Positions 1-7,355 of a stretch of DNA of 64,000 nucleotides are shown one piece after another. Positions within the stretch are counted from its first letter, which is position 1. Each line of letters opens with the position of its first letter. Origin of the DNA: Amycolatopsis australiensis (GTDB lineage: Bacteria > Actinomycetota > Actinomycetes > Mycobacteriales > Pseudonocardiaceae); the NCBI RefSeq assembly GCF_900119165.1, contig NZ_FPJG01000006.1, forward strand, positions 1,054,001 to 1,118,000. The letters run 5' to 3'. The notes under the pieces were generated by a model. That model had not been told where the DNA came from. It was given only the letters and a program-made list of their open reading frames with translations, and did no database searches. Position numbers and translations under genes: made by a program.

Positions 1-486
1 GTGGAGGTCATGGTCGCCTCGCTCGAGGTGCCGCTGCCGACCGTCGAACACGCGGTCGCACGGGCCGCCGAACACGGCGTGAAGGTGCTGCTGAACCTGT
101 CGCCGGCGGCGAAGCTCTCCCCGCAGACGCTGGCGAAGCTCGACGTCCTGCTGGTCAACGAGCACGAAGCCGCCTGGCTGACCGGGCCAGGCGCGGATTT
201 CCGGAAGCTCCTGGATCTCGGGCCACGGGCGGCCGTCGTCACCTTGGGCGCGGCCGGCGCGGTCGTCGTCGAAGCGGACGGAGCCGCCGAAGTCGAGTCA
301 CCGCAGGTCGAGGCGGTGGACACCACCGGCGCGGGCGACGCCTTCGCGGGCGCGCTCGCGGCGTCGATCGCCGATGGCGCCGACCTCGTCTCGGCGGCGA
401 AGCGCGCGGTGCGCGTCGCGGCCTTCAGCGTGACGCGGCCCGGCGCGCAGCCGTCCTATCCGACCGCCGCCGACCTCGGGGAATGA
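1..486 (+). CDS. PfkB-family carbohydrate kinase, C-terminal part (5' end outside window)
   Basis: This is the C-terminal 161 codons of a ribokinase/PfkB-type sugar kinase, which moves the ATP gamma-phosphate to a sugar or nucleoside in the cytoplasm. The family signature DTTGAGDAF is at residues 107-115 of the visible part. Its second Asp (D113) is the expected catalytic base and the GAGD turn forms the anion hole. Upstream, LLVNEHEAAWL (about 50-60) and VVTLGAAGAVVV (79-90) match the usual ATP-domain strands. Full-length relatives have about 300 residues, so roughly half is missing. The GTG at base 1 is just an in-frame codon and not a demonstrated start. Ribokinase is the likeliest activity, but the substrate-binding half is not visible. 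Confidence 0.85.
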   Translation: MEVMVASLEVPLPTVEHAVARAAEHGVKVLLNLSPAAKLSPQTLAKLDVLLVNEHEAAWLTGPGADFRKLLDLGPRAAVVTLGAAGAVVVEADGAAEVESPQVEAVDTTGAGDAFAGALAASIADGADLVSAAKRAVRVAAFSVTRPGAQPSYPTAADLGE

Positions 487-514
487 TCACCGGCACCGGT
501 GTGTTGCCCCTCAC

Positions 515-1255
515 ATGGGCGATTCGTTCGGTTCCGCCTGGTGGCGTGGCTATGCGGCTCAGCTGAAGGCCATCGCGGACGCGCGCCGTCCCGACCGGCT
601 CGCGATCATGCCGCTCGAGGACACGCTGCAGGCGCTGGGCAAGCAGACCGAGGTCGACGAAGGCGTCTACGACGTCCCGCTGGAGGGCATCGTCGGCACG
701 GTCTCGCGCGCCGCGGACTTCGACCGCGAGTTCCGGCCGCTCAACCGGGCGCTGCGCGACCGCTGGGAGCGGCTCGCGCGGACCTCGGCCGACCTCCCGC
801 CGGTGCGGCTCGTGCGTCTCTCCGAAATGTTCTTCGTCGACGACGGCCACCACCGCGTCGCCATCGCGCGCGCCCGCGGCGCCCGGACCATCACCGCGCG
901 GGTCCGCTGGATCAGCACGGTCGCCTGCGCGTTGCGCTGCCTGACGCTCGCGGACCTGCCGTCGAAGACCGCCGAGCGGATGTTCCTCGAGCGCGTCCCG
1001 CTGCCGGACGACGTCCGCATCGGGCTGTGGCTCGACGACCCGGCGGACTGGTTCCGGCTCGCCGACTCGGCCGAGGCCTGGGGTTTCCGCCGTATGCTTG
1101 CCGGACGGCCGGTGCGCAGCCGCGACGAACTGGCCGAGGCCTGGTGGCACGAGGAGGTCCGTCCGGTGCTCGAACAGGTGCGTCGGCGAGGCTTGCGCCC
1201 GCCACCACGAGAGATCCAGACGTATCTGAGCTATGGTCTAGACCATGTCGTCTGA
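515..1255 (+). CDS. ParB-like-motif protein of unknown function
   Basis: This 246-residue cytoplasmic protein carries one recognisable element, DDGHHRVAIARARG at residues 109-122. It resembles the ParB/sulfiredoxin-fold motif in which a GHHR-type segment binds a nucleotide. The rest is charged and Arg-rich, with several Trp residues, and matches no family I can name. There is no partner ParA, no parS-like site and no DNA-binding helix-turn-helix of a true partition ParB, so a chromosome-segregation role is not supported. No good ribosome-binding site precedes the ATG. The 3' end overlaps the ptsI start by 11 bases, so the two are probably co-transcribed. Confidence 0.7.
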   Translation: MGDSFGSAWWRGYAAQLKAIADARRPDRLAIMPLEDTLQALGKQTEVDEGVYDVPLEGIVGTVSRAADFDREFRPLNRALRDRWERLARTSADLPPVRLVRLSEMFFVDDGHHRVAIARARGARTITARVRWISTVACALRCLTLADLPSKTAERMFLERVPLPDDVRIGLWLDDPADWFRLADSAEAWGFRRMLAGRPVRSRDELAEAWWHEEVRPVLEQVRRRGLRPPPREIQTYLSYGLDHVV

Positions 1256-2876
1256 GTCTCTCACCGGGGTCGCCGTCAGCCCCGGCCGCGCGAGTGGTCC
1301 CGTCGTCCGCGTCGCGGAGCCGCTCGGCGAGCCCGCCGCCACGCCCGCCCCGGCCGATCCCGCCGCCGAAGCCGCCCGGATCGCGCCCGCGGCCTCCGTC
1401 GTCGCCGCGCGGCTGGAGAAGCAGGCCGAGACCGCCACCGGCGAAGCCGCGACGATCCTCGTCACGACCGCCGCGATGGCGGCCGACCCGGCACTCGCGG
1501 CGCAGGCGGAAACGCTGGTCAAGACGCAGGGCCTGCCCGCCGCGCGTGCCGTCTACCAGGCCGCCGAGGGCTTCGCCGAAGCACTGGCCGCCGCGGGCGG
1601 GTACATGGCGGAACGCGTCCGCGACGTCCGTGACGTGCGCGACCGGCTGATCGCCGAACTGCTCGGCATCGCGCCGCCGGGGGTGCCGGAACTGACGTCG
1701 CCGAGCGTGCTCGTCGCGCGTGACCTCGCGCCGGCCGACACGGCGGGGCTCGACCCGGCGAAGGTGCTGGCCCTGGTCACCGAAGAGGGCGGCCCGACGA
1801 GCCACACGGCGATCCTGGCACGGGCGCTGGGCATCCCGGCGGTCGTCGCGGTGCGCGGGCTGCTGGCGCTGGACGCCGAGGCGCTGGCGGTGGACGGCGA
1901 CACCGGCACGGTCGAGGTAGCGGACCCGGCGGCCCCGATCGTCACGGCGACCGTGGCGCAGCTCGCGGAGTGGAACGGCACGGGCGCGACGTCCGACGGC
2001 CACCGCGTGAAGGTCTACGGCAACGTCGGCTCCCCGGCGGACGCGCAGGCCGCGGCCGACGCGGGCGCGGAGGGCGTCGGCCTGTTCCGCACGGAGTTCT
2101 GCTACCTGGACGCGGCGGACGAACCATCGGTGGCCGAGCAGCGCGCGGCGTACACGGCGGTGCTCGCCCCGTTCCGCGGCAAGCCGGTGATCGTGCGGAC
2201 GCTGGACGCGGGCGCCGACAAGCCACTGGCGTTCTTGTCGCCGGAGGCGGAGCCGAACCCGGCGCTGGGCGTGCGCGGGCTGCGCGTGGCGTTCGACCGG
2301 CCGGAGGTGCTGGACCGCCAGCTGGAGGCCATCGCGGGCGCGGCGGAGGACTCGGGCGCGGAGGTCTCGGTGATGGCCCCGATGGTCGCGACGGTCGCGG
2401 AAGCGGCCTGGTTCGCGGACCGCGTCCGCGCGGCGGGCATCGCGCGGGCAGGCGTGATGATCGAAATCCCGGCGGCGGCGCTGAGCGCCCGCGAGATCCT
2501 CGAAGCGGTGGACTTCGTCTCGGTCGGCACGAACGACCTGGCGCAGTACACGTTCGCGGCGGACCGCCAGCTGGGCGCGGTGGCCAAGCTGAACGACCCA
2601 TGGCAGCCGGGGCTCCTGCGCCTGCTGGAACTGATCGGCAAGGCGGCCAAGGAGACCGGCAAGCCGGCAGGCGTCTGCGGCGAAGCGGCGGCAGACCCGC
2701 GGCTGGCACTGGTCCTGGCGGGCCTCGGCCTGACGAGCCTGTCGATGAACGCCCCGGCCATCCGCACGGTGGGAGCAAGCCTGGCAACGGCAACGTTGGC
2801 GGAGTGCGAGGCGCTGGCGGAGGCGGTCTTGGCCACATCGGATCCGGCCGCGGCTCGGGCAGCAGCCCGCCCGTGA
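1245..2876 (+). CDS. ptsI: PTS Enzyme I (phosphoenolpyruvate-protein phosphotransferase)
   Basis: Enzyme I takes phosphate from phosphoenolpyruvate and passes it to HPr, starting the sugar phosphotransferase relay in the cytosol. The 543 residues fit the family. The phospho-histidine is H187 in GGPTSHTAILAR. The C-terminal PEP-binding barrel shows the second signature VDFVSVGTNDLAQYT near residues 422-436 and the active-site Cys in GVCGEAA near 478. The N-terminus is Ala/Pro-rich and somewhat shorter than in enterobacterial Enzyme I. Neither HPr nor an EII component is in the window. The flanking sugar kinase suggests a small carbohydrate-uptake neighbourhood. The ATG overlaps the preceding gene by 11 bases. 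Confidence 0.95.
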   Translation: MSSESLTGVAVSPGRASGPVVRVAEPLGEPAATPAPADPAAEAARIAPAASVVAARLEKQAETATGEAATILVTTAAMAADPALAAQAETLVKTQGLPAARAVYQAAEGFAEALAAAGGYMAERVRDVRDVRDRLIAELLGIAPPGVPELTSPSVLVARDLAPADTAGLDPAKVLALVTEEGGPTSHTAILARALGIPAVVAVRGLLALDAEALAVDGDTGTVEVADPAAPIVTATVAQLAEWNGTGATSDGHRVKVYGNVGSPADAQAAADAGAEGVGLFRTEFCYLDAADEPSVAEQRAAYTAVLAPFRGKPVIVRTLDAGADKPLAFLSPEAEPNPALGVRGLRVAFDRPEVLDRQLEAIAGAAEDSGAEVSVMAPMVATVAEAAWFADRVRAAGIARAGVMIEIPAAALSAREILEAVDFVSVGTNDLAQYTFAADRQLGAVAKLNDPWQPGLLRLLELIGKAAKETGKPAGVCGEAAADPRLALVLAGLGLTSLSMNAPAIRTVGASLATATLAECEALAEAVLATSDPAAARAAARP

Positions 2877-2941
2877 TCGAGGGCGCAGCGGGTCAGGTGC
2901 GCGGCTGAGACAGGCTCGCCCTCGCTGAGCGGGCCGCCGCG

Positions 2942-3059
2942 GGTCCGCGGCGGGCCGGGCGCGCTGTTGGTCGGGCGCGCGGCGGGCCGGGCGCGCTGCT
3001 GGTCCGCGGCGGGCCGGGCGCGTTGCTGGTCGGGCGCGAGGCGGGCCGAGCGCGTTGCT
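2942..3059. repeat. Tandem duplication, two 59-base units
   Basis: The unit starting GGTCCGCGGCGGGCC at 2942 recurs at 3001 with only a few substitutions, giving 2942-3000 and 3001-3059. Each unit is itself two related halves of 27 and 32 bases, both ending in GCGCGCTGTT/GCGCGTTGCT-like sequence. The repeat lies in non-coding DNA downstream of ptsI and probably arose by slippage in GC-rich sequence. Confidence 0.8.
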
Positions 3060-3299
3060 GGTCGCGCGCGCCCTCCTGGCTCCGCACGCTGCCGACCCGG
3101 CTCGCTCCCGCCCAGCAGCGCGCTGCTTGCCTGGCCCGCCTCTCACCAGCGGGACTGGACCAGCAGCTGTGGTGCCGACCGGCGCCCGCCGAGAGCCACC
3201 AGTCCGCCACGCCGTCCACAGATCTCCGGGGGCGCCCCCCACTTTCAGTCTATCGATCATTACCGACCGTGCCGGTTTGTGCGAACCTGGGCGGGCGGA

Positions 3300-3331
3300 G
3301 TTGTCCACATTGATCGAGGGGTGTGGACAAC
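3300..3331. promoter_or_regulatory. Inverted pair of DnaA-box-like sequences
   Basis: GTTGTCCACA (3300-3309) and TGTGGACAAC (3322-3331) form a perfect 10-bp inverted repeat with a 12-base spacer. Each arm contains TTGTCCACA, the DnaA-box consensus of high-GC actinobacteria. The pair lies about 135 bases upstream of the MFS gene. It could be a DnaA-responsive site or simply a dyad operator; the sequence does not decide. Confidence 0.5.
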
Positions 3332-3339
3332 CTGTCCTG

Positions 3340-3378
3340 CGTCGTGGAGGCCGCCCGCAAACGGCGGCCTCCACGACG
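3340..3378. terminator. Perfect 16-bp hairpin upstream of MFS gene
   Basis: The arms 3340-3355 and 3363-3378 pair perfectly around a 7-base loop (CGCAAAC). No T-tract follows, only CCCCCGAAAAT. It could end ptsI read-through or be a 5'-leader structure of the MFS transcript. Confidence 0.5.
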
Positions 3379-3465
3379 TCCCCCGAAAATCCCGGACCGG
3401 CTGTCGATCCTGAGCGAGCCCGCTCGACGCAGGGGTGAAGCACTCCCCGTCGAGAGGACGCCGTC

Positions 3466-4860
3466 ATGACCGTCACCGCCGAAGCGCCGGCTCCTGCCGG
3501 GGTCGTGCGGGCCACGCGCCGGGAATGGATCGGCCTCGCCGTCCTCGCCCTGCCCGCCCTGCTCGTCTCCCTCGACGTCTTCGTCCTCGTTCTCGCGTTG
3601 CCGAAGCTCGCCGCCGGGTTGCACGCCGATGGCACCCAACAGCTCTGGATCATGGACACCTACGGCTTCATGGTCGCCGGGTTCATGGTCACCATGGGGA
3701 CCCTCGGCGACCGGATCGGGCGCCGGAAGCTGCTGCTCGCCGGGGCTGCCGCCTTCGGGATCGCCTCCGTCGTCGCCGCCTTCTCCACCAGTCCCGGCAT
3801 GCTCATCGTCGCCCGGGGCGTGCTCGGGATCGCCGGGGCGACGCTCGCTCCTTCCACCCTCTCGCTCATCGGCACCCTCTTCCGGGACCCGCGGCAGCGC
3901 GCGCAGGCCATCGGTATCTGGGCCGGCTGCTTCACCGTCGGCGCCATCGTCGGCCCGATGGTCGGCGGCTTCCTGCTCGAGCACTTCTGGTGGGGCGCCT
4001 GCTTCCTGCTCGGCGTGCCCGCCATGGTCCTGCTCCTGGTCATCGGCCCGAAGCTGCTGCCCGAGTACCGCGACACCGAAGCCGGCCGCCTCGACCTGCC
4101 CAGCGTCGCCCTGTCGCTCGGCACCATCCTGCCCGCCGTCTACGGCGTCAAGGAATTCGCCCGCGACGGCCTCCACCCCGGTCCCGTCGTCGCCCTCGTC
4201 GTCGGTGTCACCGTCGGATACCTCTTCGTCCGGCGCCAGCGGACGCTCGACGAGCCCTTGGTCGACTTCAGCCTGCTCGCCGCGAAGGCGTTCCGGACCG
4301 CGCTCGGCGGGATGCTCCTGTTCAGCATGCTCGGCGGCACGACCATGCTCTTCGTCGCGCAGTTCTTCCAGCTCGCGCAGCACCTCTCGCCGGTCGGGGC
4401 CGCGCTGGGGCTGCTGCCCGGGATGGCCGCCTCCACCGTCAGCTTCCTCGCCGCACCCGCGCTCGCCCGCCGCGTCGAGCCGCACGGGCTGATCGCCGGT
4501 GGGGTCGCCCTCGCCGCGGCCGGCATGGTGATCCTCGTCTTCGCCGGGACCGCCGCCGGGCCGGTGTGGCCCGCACTCGGGTTCGCCGTGACGTCGCTGG
4601 GTGTCGGCCCGATGGTCGCGCTGGGCACCGACCTCGTCGTCGGTTCCGTGCCGCAGCGCAAGGCGGGCGCCGCCGCTTCGCTGGCCCAGACCGTCAACGA
4701 GTTCGGCTACGCGATCGGCCTCGCCACCGTCGGCACGCTCGGCAACGCCGTCGCCCGCGCCCACGGGTTCGCCGCCGGGCTGCACGTCGTCGCCGGGCTC
4801 GCCGCCGTCGCGTTCGCCGCCCTCGTCTGGTTCGTCGCCCGGAACCTGCGGGCCGCCTGA
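3466..4860 (+). CDS. MFS drug-efflux transporter, DHA2 (14-TMS, QacA/SmvA-like) type
   Basis: This 464-residue integral membrane protein is predicted to export cationic drugs or dyes in exchange for protons. The N-terminus has LDVFVLVLALP (about 36-46) in helix 1, a motif typical of the DHA2 family. The cytoplasmic loop motif GTLGDRIGRRKLL follows helix 2. The antiporter motif in helix 5 appears as GAIVGPMVGGFLLE near residue 165. The string of hydrophobic helices to the C-terminus fits about 14 segments. It stands alone with a long upstream region and a strong hairpin just after it, so it is probably monocistronic. No regulator is adjacent. The substrate is not predictable. Confidence 0.88.
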   Translation: MTVTAEAPAPAGVVRATRREWIGLAVLALPALLVSLDVFVLVLALPKLAAGLHADGTQQLWIMDTYGFMVAGFMVTMGTLGDRIGRRKLLLAGAAAFGIASVVAAFSTSPGMLIVARGVLGIAGATLAPSTLSLIGTLFRDPRQRAQAIGIWAGCFTVGAIVGPMVGGFLLEHFWWGACFLLGVPAMVLLLVIGPKLLPEYRDTEAGRLDLPSVALSLGTILPAVYGVKEFARDGLHPGPVVALVVGVTVGYLFVRRQRTLDEPLVDFSLLAAKAFRTALGGMLLFSMLGGTTMLFVAQFFQLAQHLSPVGAALGLLPGMAASTVSFLAAPALARRVEPHGLIAGGVALAAAGMVILVFAGTAAGPVWPALGFAVTSLGVGPMVALGTDLVVGSVPQRKAGAAASLAQTVNEFGYAIGLATVGTLGNAVARAHGFAAGLHVVAGLAAVAFAALVWFVARNLRAA

Positions 4861-4864
4861 CGGC

Positions 4865-4903
4865 GAAGGCCTCCCCACCCGATGCCTGGGTGGGGAGGCC
4901 TTC
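4865..4903. terminator. Bidirectional terminator between convergent genes
   Basis: A perfect 16-bp stem (4865-4880 with 4888-4903) and a 7-base loop begin 4 bases after the MFS stop. The convergent DUF1707 gene ends at 4931, so the hairpin serves both strands. Confidence 0.8.
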
Positions 4904-4930
4904 CTGACGCCGGGGGCAGAGGGACCCCGG

Positions 4931-5593
4931 CTAGCCGAACAACCCGCGCCGCGGGTGCCGGATGACCAGCGAACCGCCGTGGACGCGGCCGGTCAGCACG
5001 AACCGCGGGTGGCCCGCGCGTCCGTTGCTGCGTGTCTTGTCCTCCAGCGAGCCGAACTTGATGTCGGTGATCGCGTTGACGTCGATCGCCGCGTGCTCCG
5101 GGATGACCACCTCGACCGAACCCCACTTGGCGTCCAGCTCGATGTGCACCACCGGCGACTGCACCTGGGCCTCGGTGAAGTCGAGCTTCGTCGAGCCGTA
5201 CTTGTTCCGCACCACCATCTCCGGCGGGACCACCCACGGCCCGCTGCGGACCAGCGACGAATACTTCGCGTTCAGCTCGAAGCGCTGTCCGGGCGCGTAA
5301 CCGCCGTAGCCCACCGGAGGCGCGTACGCCGGTGCGGCGGCGACCGCGGCCGCCGGGTGGTACAGCCCGGCGAGGTCGGCCAGCACGGCGTTCAGCTCGC
5401 CGCGGGTCTTCGCCGCCAGCGCGCGGTCCGTGCGCTCGGTGAACTCGTCGAGGTCGATCATCCCCCGGCCGATCGCCTTCTGCAGCACCCCGACGACGTG
5501 CTCGCGCTCGTCGTCGGACACCCGGAGATCCCGCTCGCTCAACGGCCTGGTCTCGGTCACCGGTTCCGCCGCCGCGGTCTCTTCCTCGCCCAT
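4931..5593 (-). CDS. DUF1707 / LiaF-like C-terminal domain protein
   Basis: This 220-residue soluble protein has two modules. The N-terminal DUF1707 domain (about residues 23-75) contains the typical RVSDDEREHVV start and the helical segment ending LNAVLADL. The C-terminal part (about 110-220) is a beta-rich domain like the DUF2154/LiaF 'cell-wall-active antibiotics response' fold, ending VIRHPRRGLFG. There is no membrane segment, unlike many DUF1707 proteins. The start chosen is the ATG giving MGEEETA. A longer frame runs antisense through the neighbouring lipoprotein gene and is not credible. It is divergent from that gene with only 48 bases between the starts. A role in envelope-stress response is inferred from the domains only. 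Confidence 0.85.
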   Translation of the reverse strand: MGEEETAAAEPVTETRPLSERDLRVSDDEREHVVGVLQKAIGRGMIDLDEFTERTDRALAAKTRGELNAVLADLAGLYHPAAAVAAAPAYAPPVGYGGYAPGQRFELNAKYSSLVRSGPWVVPPEMVVRNKYGSTKLDFTEAQVQSPVVHIELDAKWGSVEVVIPEHAAIDVNAITDIKFGSLEDKTRSNGRAGHPRFVLTGRVHGGSLVIRHPRRGLFG

Positions 5594-5641
5594 GTCCACG
5601 ATGGTAGAACTGCAGCACACCAGGGAGATCGGGGGAAAACC

Positions 5642-6685
5642 CTGAACGGACCCGTATTCCGCGTCGCCGTCGCCGTCACGGCTGCCGTCCTGCTGGCCGG
5701 CTGCACCCGCGAACCCCCGGCGCCGCCGCCGGCTCCGCTGGCGGAACTCTCCGGCATCCAGGCGACCGGCGGCATCGGCGTCACCGCGTTGCTGCCGACC
5801 GCCGGACCCACTCTCTTCGACGCCGATCGCGGCGACGCGGCCACCCCGCCCGGCTACCCCGGCGGCGACGTCCAGCTCGATGTCGTGCGGGTTGGCAAGC
5901 ACGTCGTCCTGACGGCCCGCGCCGCGGACCCCCGGAACACCGAGCCCTTCGAAATCCTCGAGTACGCCGGGCCGTCGAGCTCGCCGCGTTCCCTCGGCCG
6001 CGCCTGGTCGGTGGGGCCGGACGCCGGCGGGGAAGGCGTGTGGCTGATCCGGCAGGACGCGCCGGACGACTGCCGGCTCCAGCACGTCTCGCTCGCCGCG
6101 GGCGAGCTCGGCCGCGGTCAGCCCGCCAGCTGCCGCACCCAGGTGCGCACGGAGACCCCGCACGGCCTGCTGATCACCATCAACTCGGGTGCCGCCGAGT
6201 CGACCGACGCCCTGATCGAACCGGCGACCGGCCGCACGGTCCGGCAGGCCCCGCGCATCCTCGGCGCCGCCGGCGACTGGATGCTGCTCGACGGCCTGAC
6301 CGACTTGACCCTGGTCGACCTGCGGGACAACAGCAGCAAGAAGCTCAACCGGCCCTCGATCGGCGCGGCACCCACCGTGGTGCCCTCGCGGGAAGGAGCT
6401 GTCTGGGCCGTCGACTTCGCCGACCCCGCCTACCGGGGCACCAGCACGCAGACGCGGGACATCTGGCTGCTGCGCCCGGCCGGGCCGACCTGGGACCACG
6501 CTCCCGGGATGCCGTACGTCACCGAGCACCTCAAGCGCGGCGGCGGGTTCGACTGGTCGGAAGCAGGCGACCTCGTGCTCGCCGACGGCGTCCTCGCCGC
6601 CTGGCACCCCGGCGAACCGCAGTGGCGCCTCGGTCAGGCCGCCTTGCCCGCCGGCACCTGGTGGGGCTTCACGGTCGTCCCCTGA
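5642..6685 (+). CDS. Putative lipoprotein with apparent CTG start
   Basis: This is a predicted secreted lipoprotein of 347 residues and unknown function. From the CTG at 5642 the protein begins with a short basic/hydrophobic signal and a lipobox LLAGC, with the lipid-modified Cys at residue 21, followed by a Pro-rich linker. No ATG, GTG or TTG in this frame lies close upstream. GGGGGA sits 5 bases before the CTG, so CTG is the only start that keeps the signal peptide. The first GTG is at 5884 and would give a cytoplasmic fragment. The mature part looks beta-rich (repeated LLDGLTDLTLVDL-type strands), perhaps a propeller. It ends 4 bases from the convergent response regulator. Confidence 0.72.
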   Translation: MNGPVFRVAVAVTAAVLLAGCTREPPAPPPAPLAELSGIQATGGIGVTALLPTAGPTLFDADRGDAATPPGYPGGDVQLDVVRVGKHVVLTARAADPRNTEPFEILEYAGPSSSPRSLGRAWSVGPDAGGEGVWLIRQDAPDDCRLQHVSLAAGELGRGQPASCRTQVRTETPHGLLITINSGAAESTDALIEPATGRTVRQAPRILGAAGDWMLLDGLTDLTLVDLRDNSSKKLNRPSIGAAPTVVPSREGAVWAVDFADPAYRGTSTQTRDIWLLRPAGPTWDHAPGMPYVTEHLKRGGGFDWSEAGDLVLADGVLAAWHPGEPQWRLGQAALPAGTWWGFTVVP

Positions 6686-6689
6686 AAGC

Positions 6690-7355
6690 TCACTCTTCGT
6701 CGAGGCCGTGCTCGATCGCGTACCTGGCCAGCTCGACGCGGTTGTGCAGCTGCAGCTTCCGCAGCGTCGACTGCACGTGGTTCTCCACCGTGCGGTGCGA
6801 CAGCACGAGCCGCTCGGCGATCTGCCGCGCGGTCAGCCCCTTCGCGACCAGGCGCAGGACGTCGGTCTCGCGCTCGGTCAGCCGGGGCGGCTCGGCACCG
6901 GCGGCGTCCTCGCGCGACGCGTCGGCCATCCGCCGGTACTCCCCGAGCACCAGCCCGGCCAGCCCGGCGGTGAACACCGGGTCGCCGGCGGCCGTGCGGT
7001 GCACGGCGTCCACCAGCTCCGCGGCCGACGCCGACTTGACCAGGTAGCCGGACGCGCCGGCCTTCACCGCCTCCAGGACGTCCTTGTGCTCGCCGCTCGC
7101 CGACAGCACCAGCACCTTCGTCGACGGCAGCGCCGAGGTGATCTCGCGGGTGGCGTCCACGCCCGAGCTGCTGCCGAGGTTGAGGTCCATCAGCACGACG
7201 TCCGGCCGGACTGTGCGCGCGATCCGCACGGCCGCGCCGGCGTCCGGGGCGGTCGCCTTCACGTCGAAGCCGTTTTCGGTCAGGTCGCGGGCCACTCCGT
7301 CACGCCAGATCGGGTGGTCGTCGACCACCATCACCGAGATCCGCGGCTCGTTCAT
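6690..7355 (-). CDS. LuxR/NarL-family response regulator
   Basis: This 221-residue two-component regulator has a receiver domain (about 1-120) with acidic residues DD at 12-13, the phospho-acceptor D57 in VVLMDLNLG and the conserved Lys in YLVKSASA. A C-terminal LuxR helix-turn-helix (about 155-215) shows LTERETDVLRLVAKGLTARQIAERL. Its ATG overlaps the stop of the histidine kinase gene by 4 bases, so kinase and regulator are translationally coupled. The N-terminal context and partner kinase resemble actinobacterial MacR/MacS-type systems. Target genes are unknown; the co-transcribed AI-2E-type permease is a candidate. Confidence 0.93.
   Translation of the reverse strand: MNEPRISVMVVDDHPIWRDGVARDLTENGFDVKATAPDAGAAVRIARTVRPDVVLMDLNLGSSSGVDATREITSALPSTKVLVLSASGEHKDVLEAVKAGASGYLVKSASAAELVDAVHRTAAGDPVFTAGLAGLVLGEYRRMADASREDAAGAEPPRLTERETDVLRLVAKGLTARQIAERLVLSHRTVENHVQSTLRKLQLHNRVELARYAIEHGLDEE

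Larger units (their letters stand above)
2877..3465. other. 589-base intergenic region with tandem repeat, DnaA-box pair and hairpin
   Basis: No convincing gene is present. Short reading frames here are made of Arg/Ala/Gly/Pro-rich translations of repetitive GC-rich DNA. The stretch holds a weak 8-bp stem just after ptsI (2878-2885 with 2917-2924), a 59-base tandem duplication (2942-3059), two inverted DnaA-box-like sequences (3300-3331) and a perfect 16-bp hairpin (3340-3378). The MFS gene follows, so its promoter must lie in the last part. Composition becomes less extreme from about 3240 onward (TCTATCGATCATTACC), where promoter elements are most likely. Confidence 0.7.

Noticed and set aside
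515..1255. A chromosome-partition ParB
   Set aside because: Only a GHHR-like motif is shared. There is no helix-turn-helix, ParA gene or parS site.
2960..3438. Several plus-strand open frames of 96-148 codons after ptsI
   Set aside because: They overlap one another within repetitive GC-rich DNA, lack ribosome-binding sites and have no coding signature.
912..3659. A 915-codon minus-strand open frame across ptsI and the repeat region
   Set aside because: It runs antisense to a complete Enzyme I gene and through non-coding repeats, with no recognisable domain.
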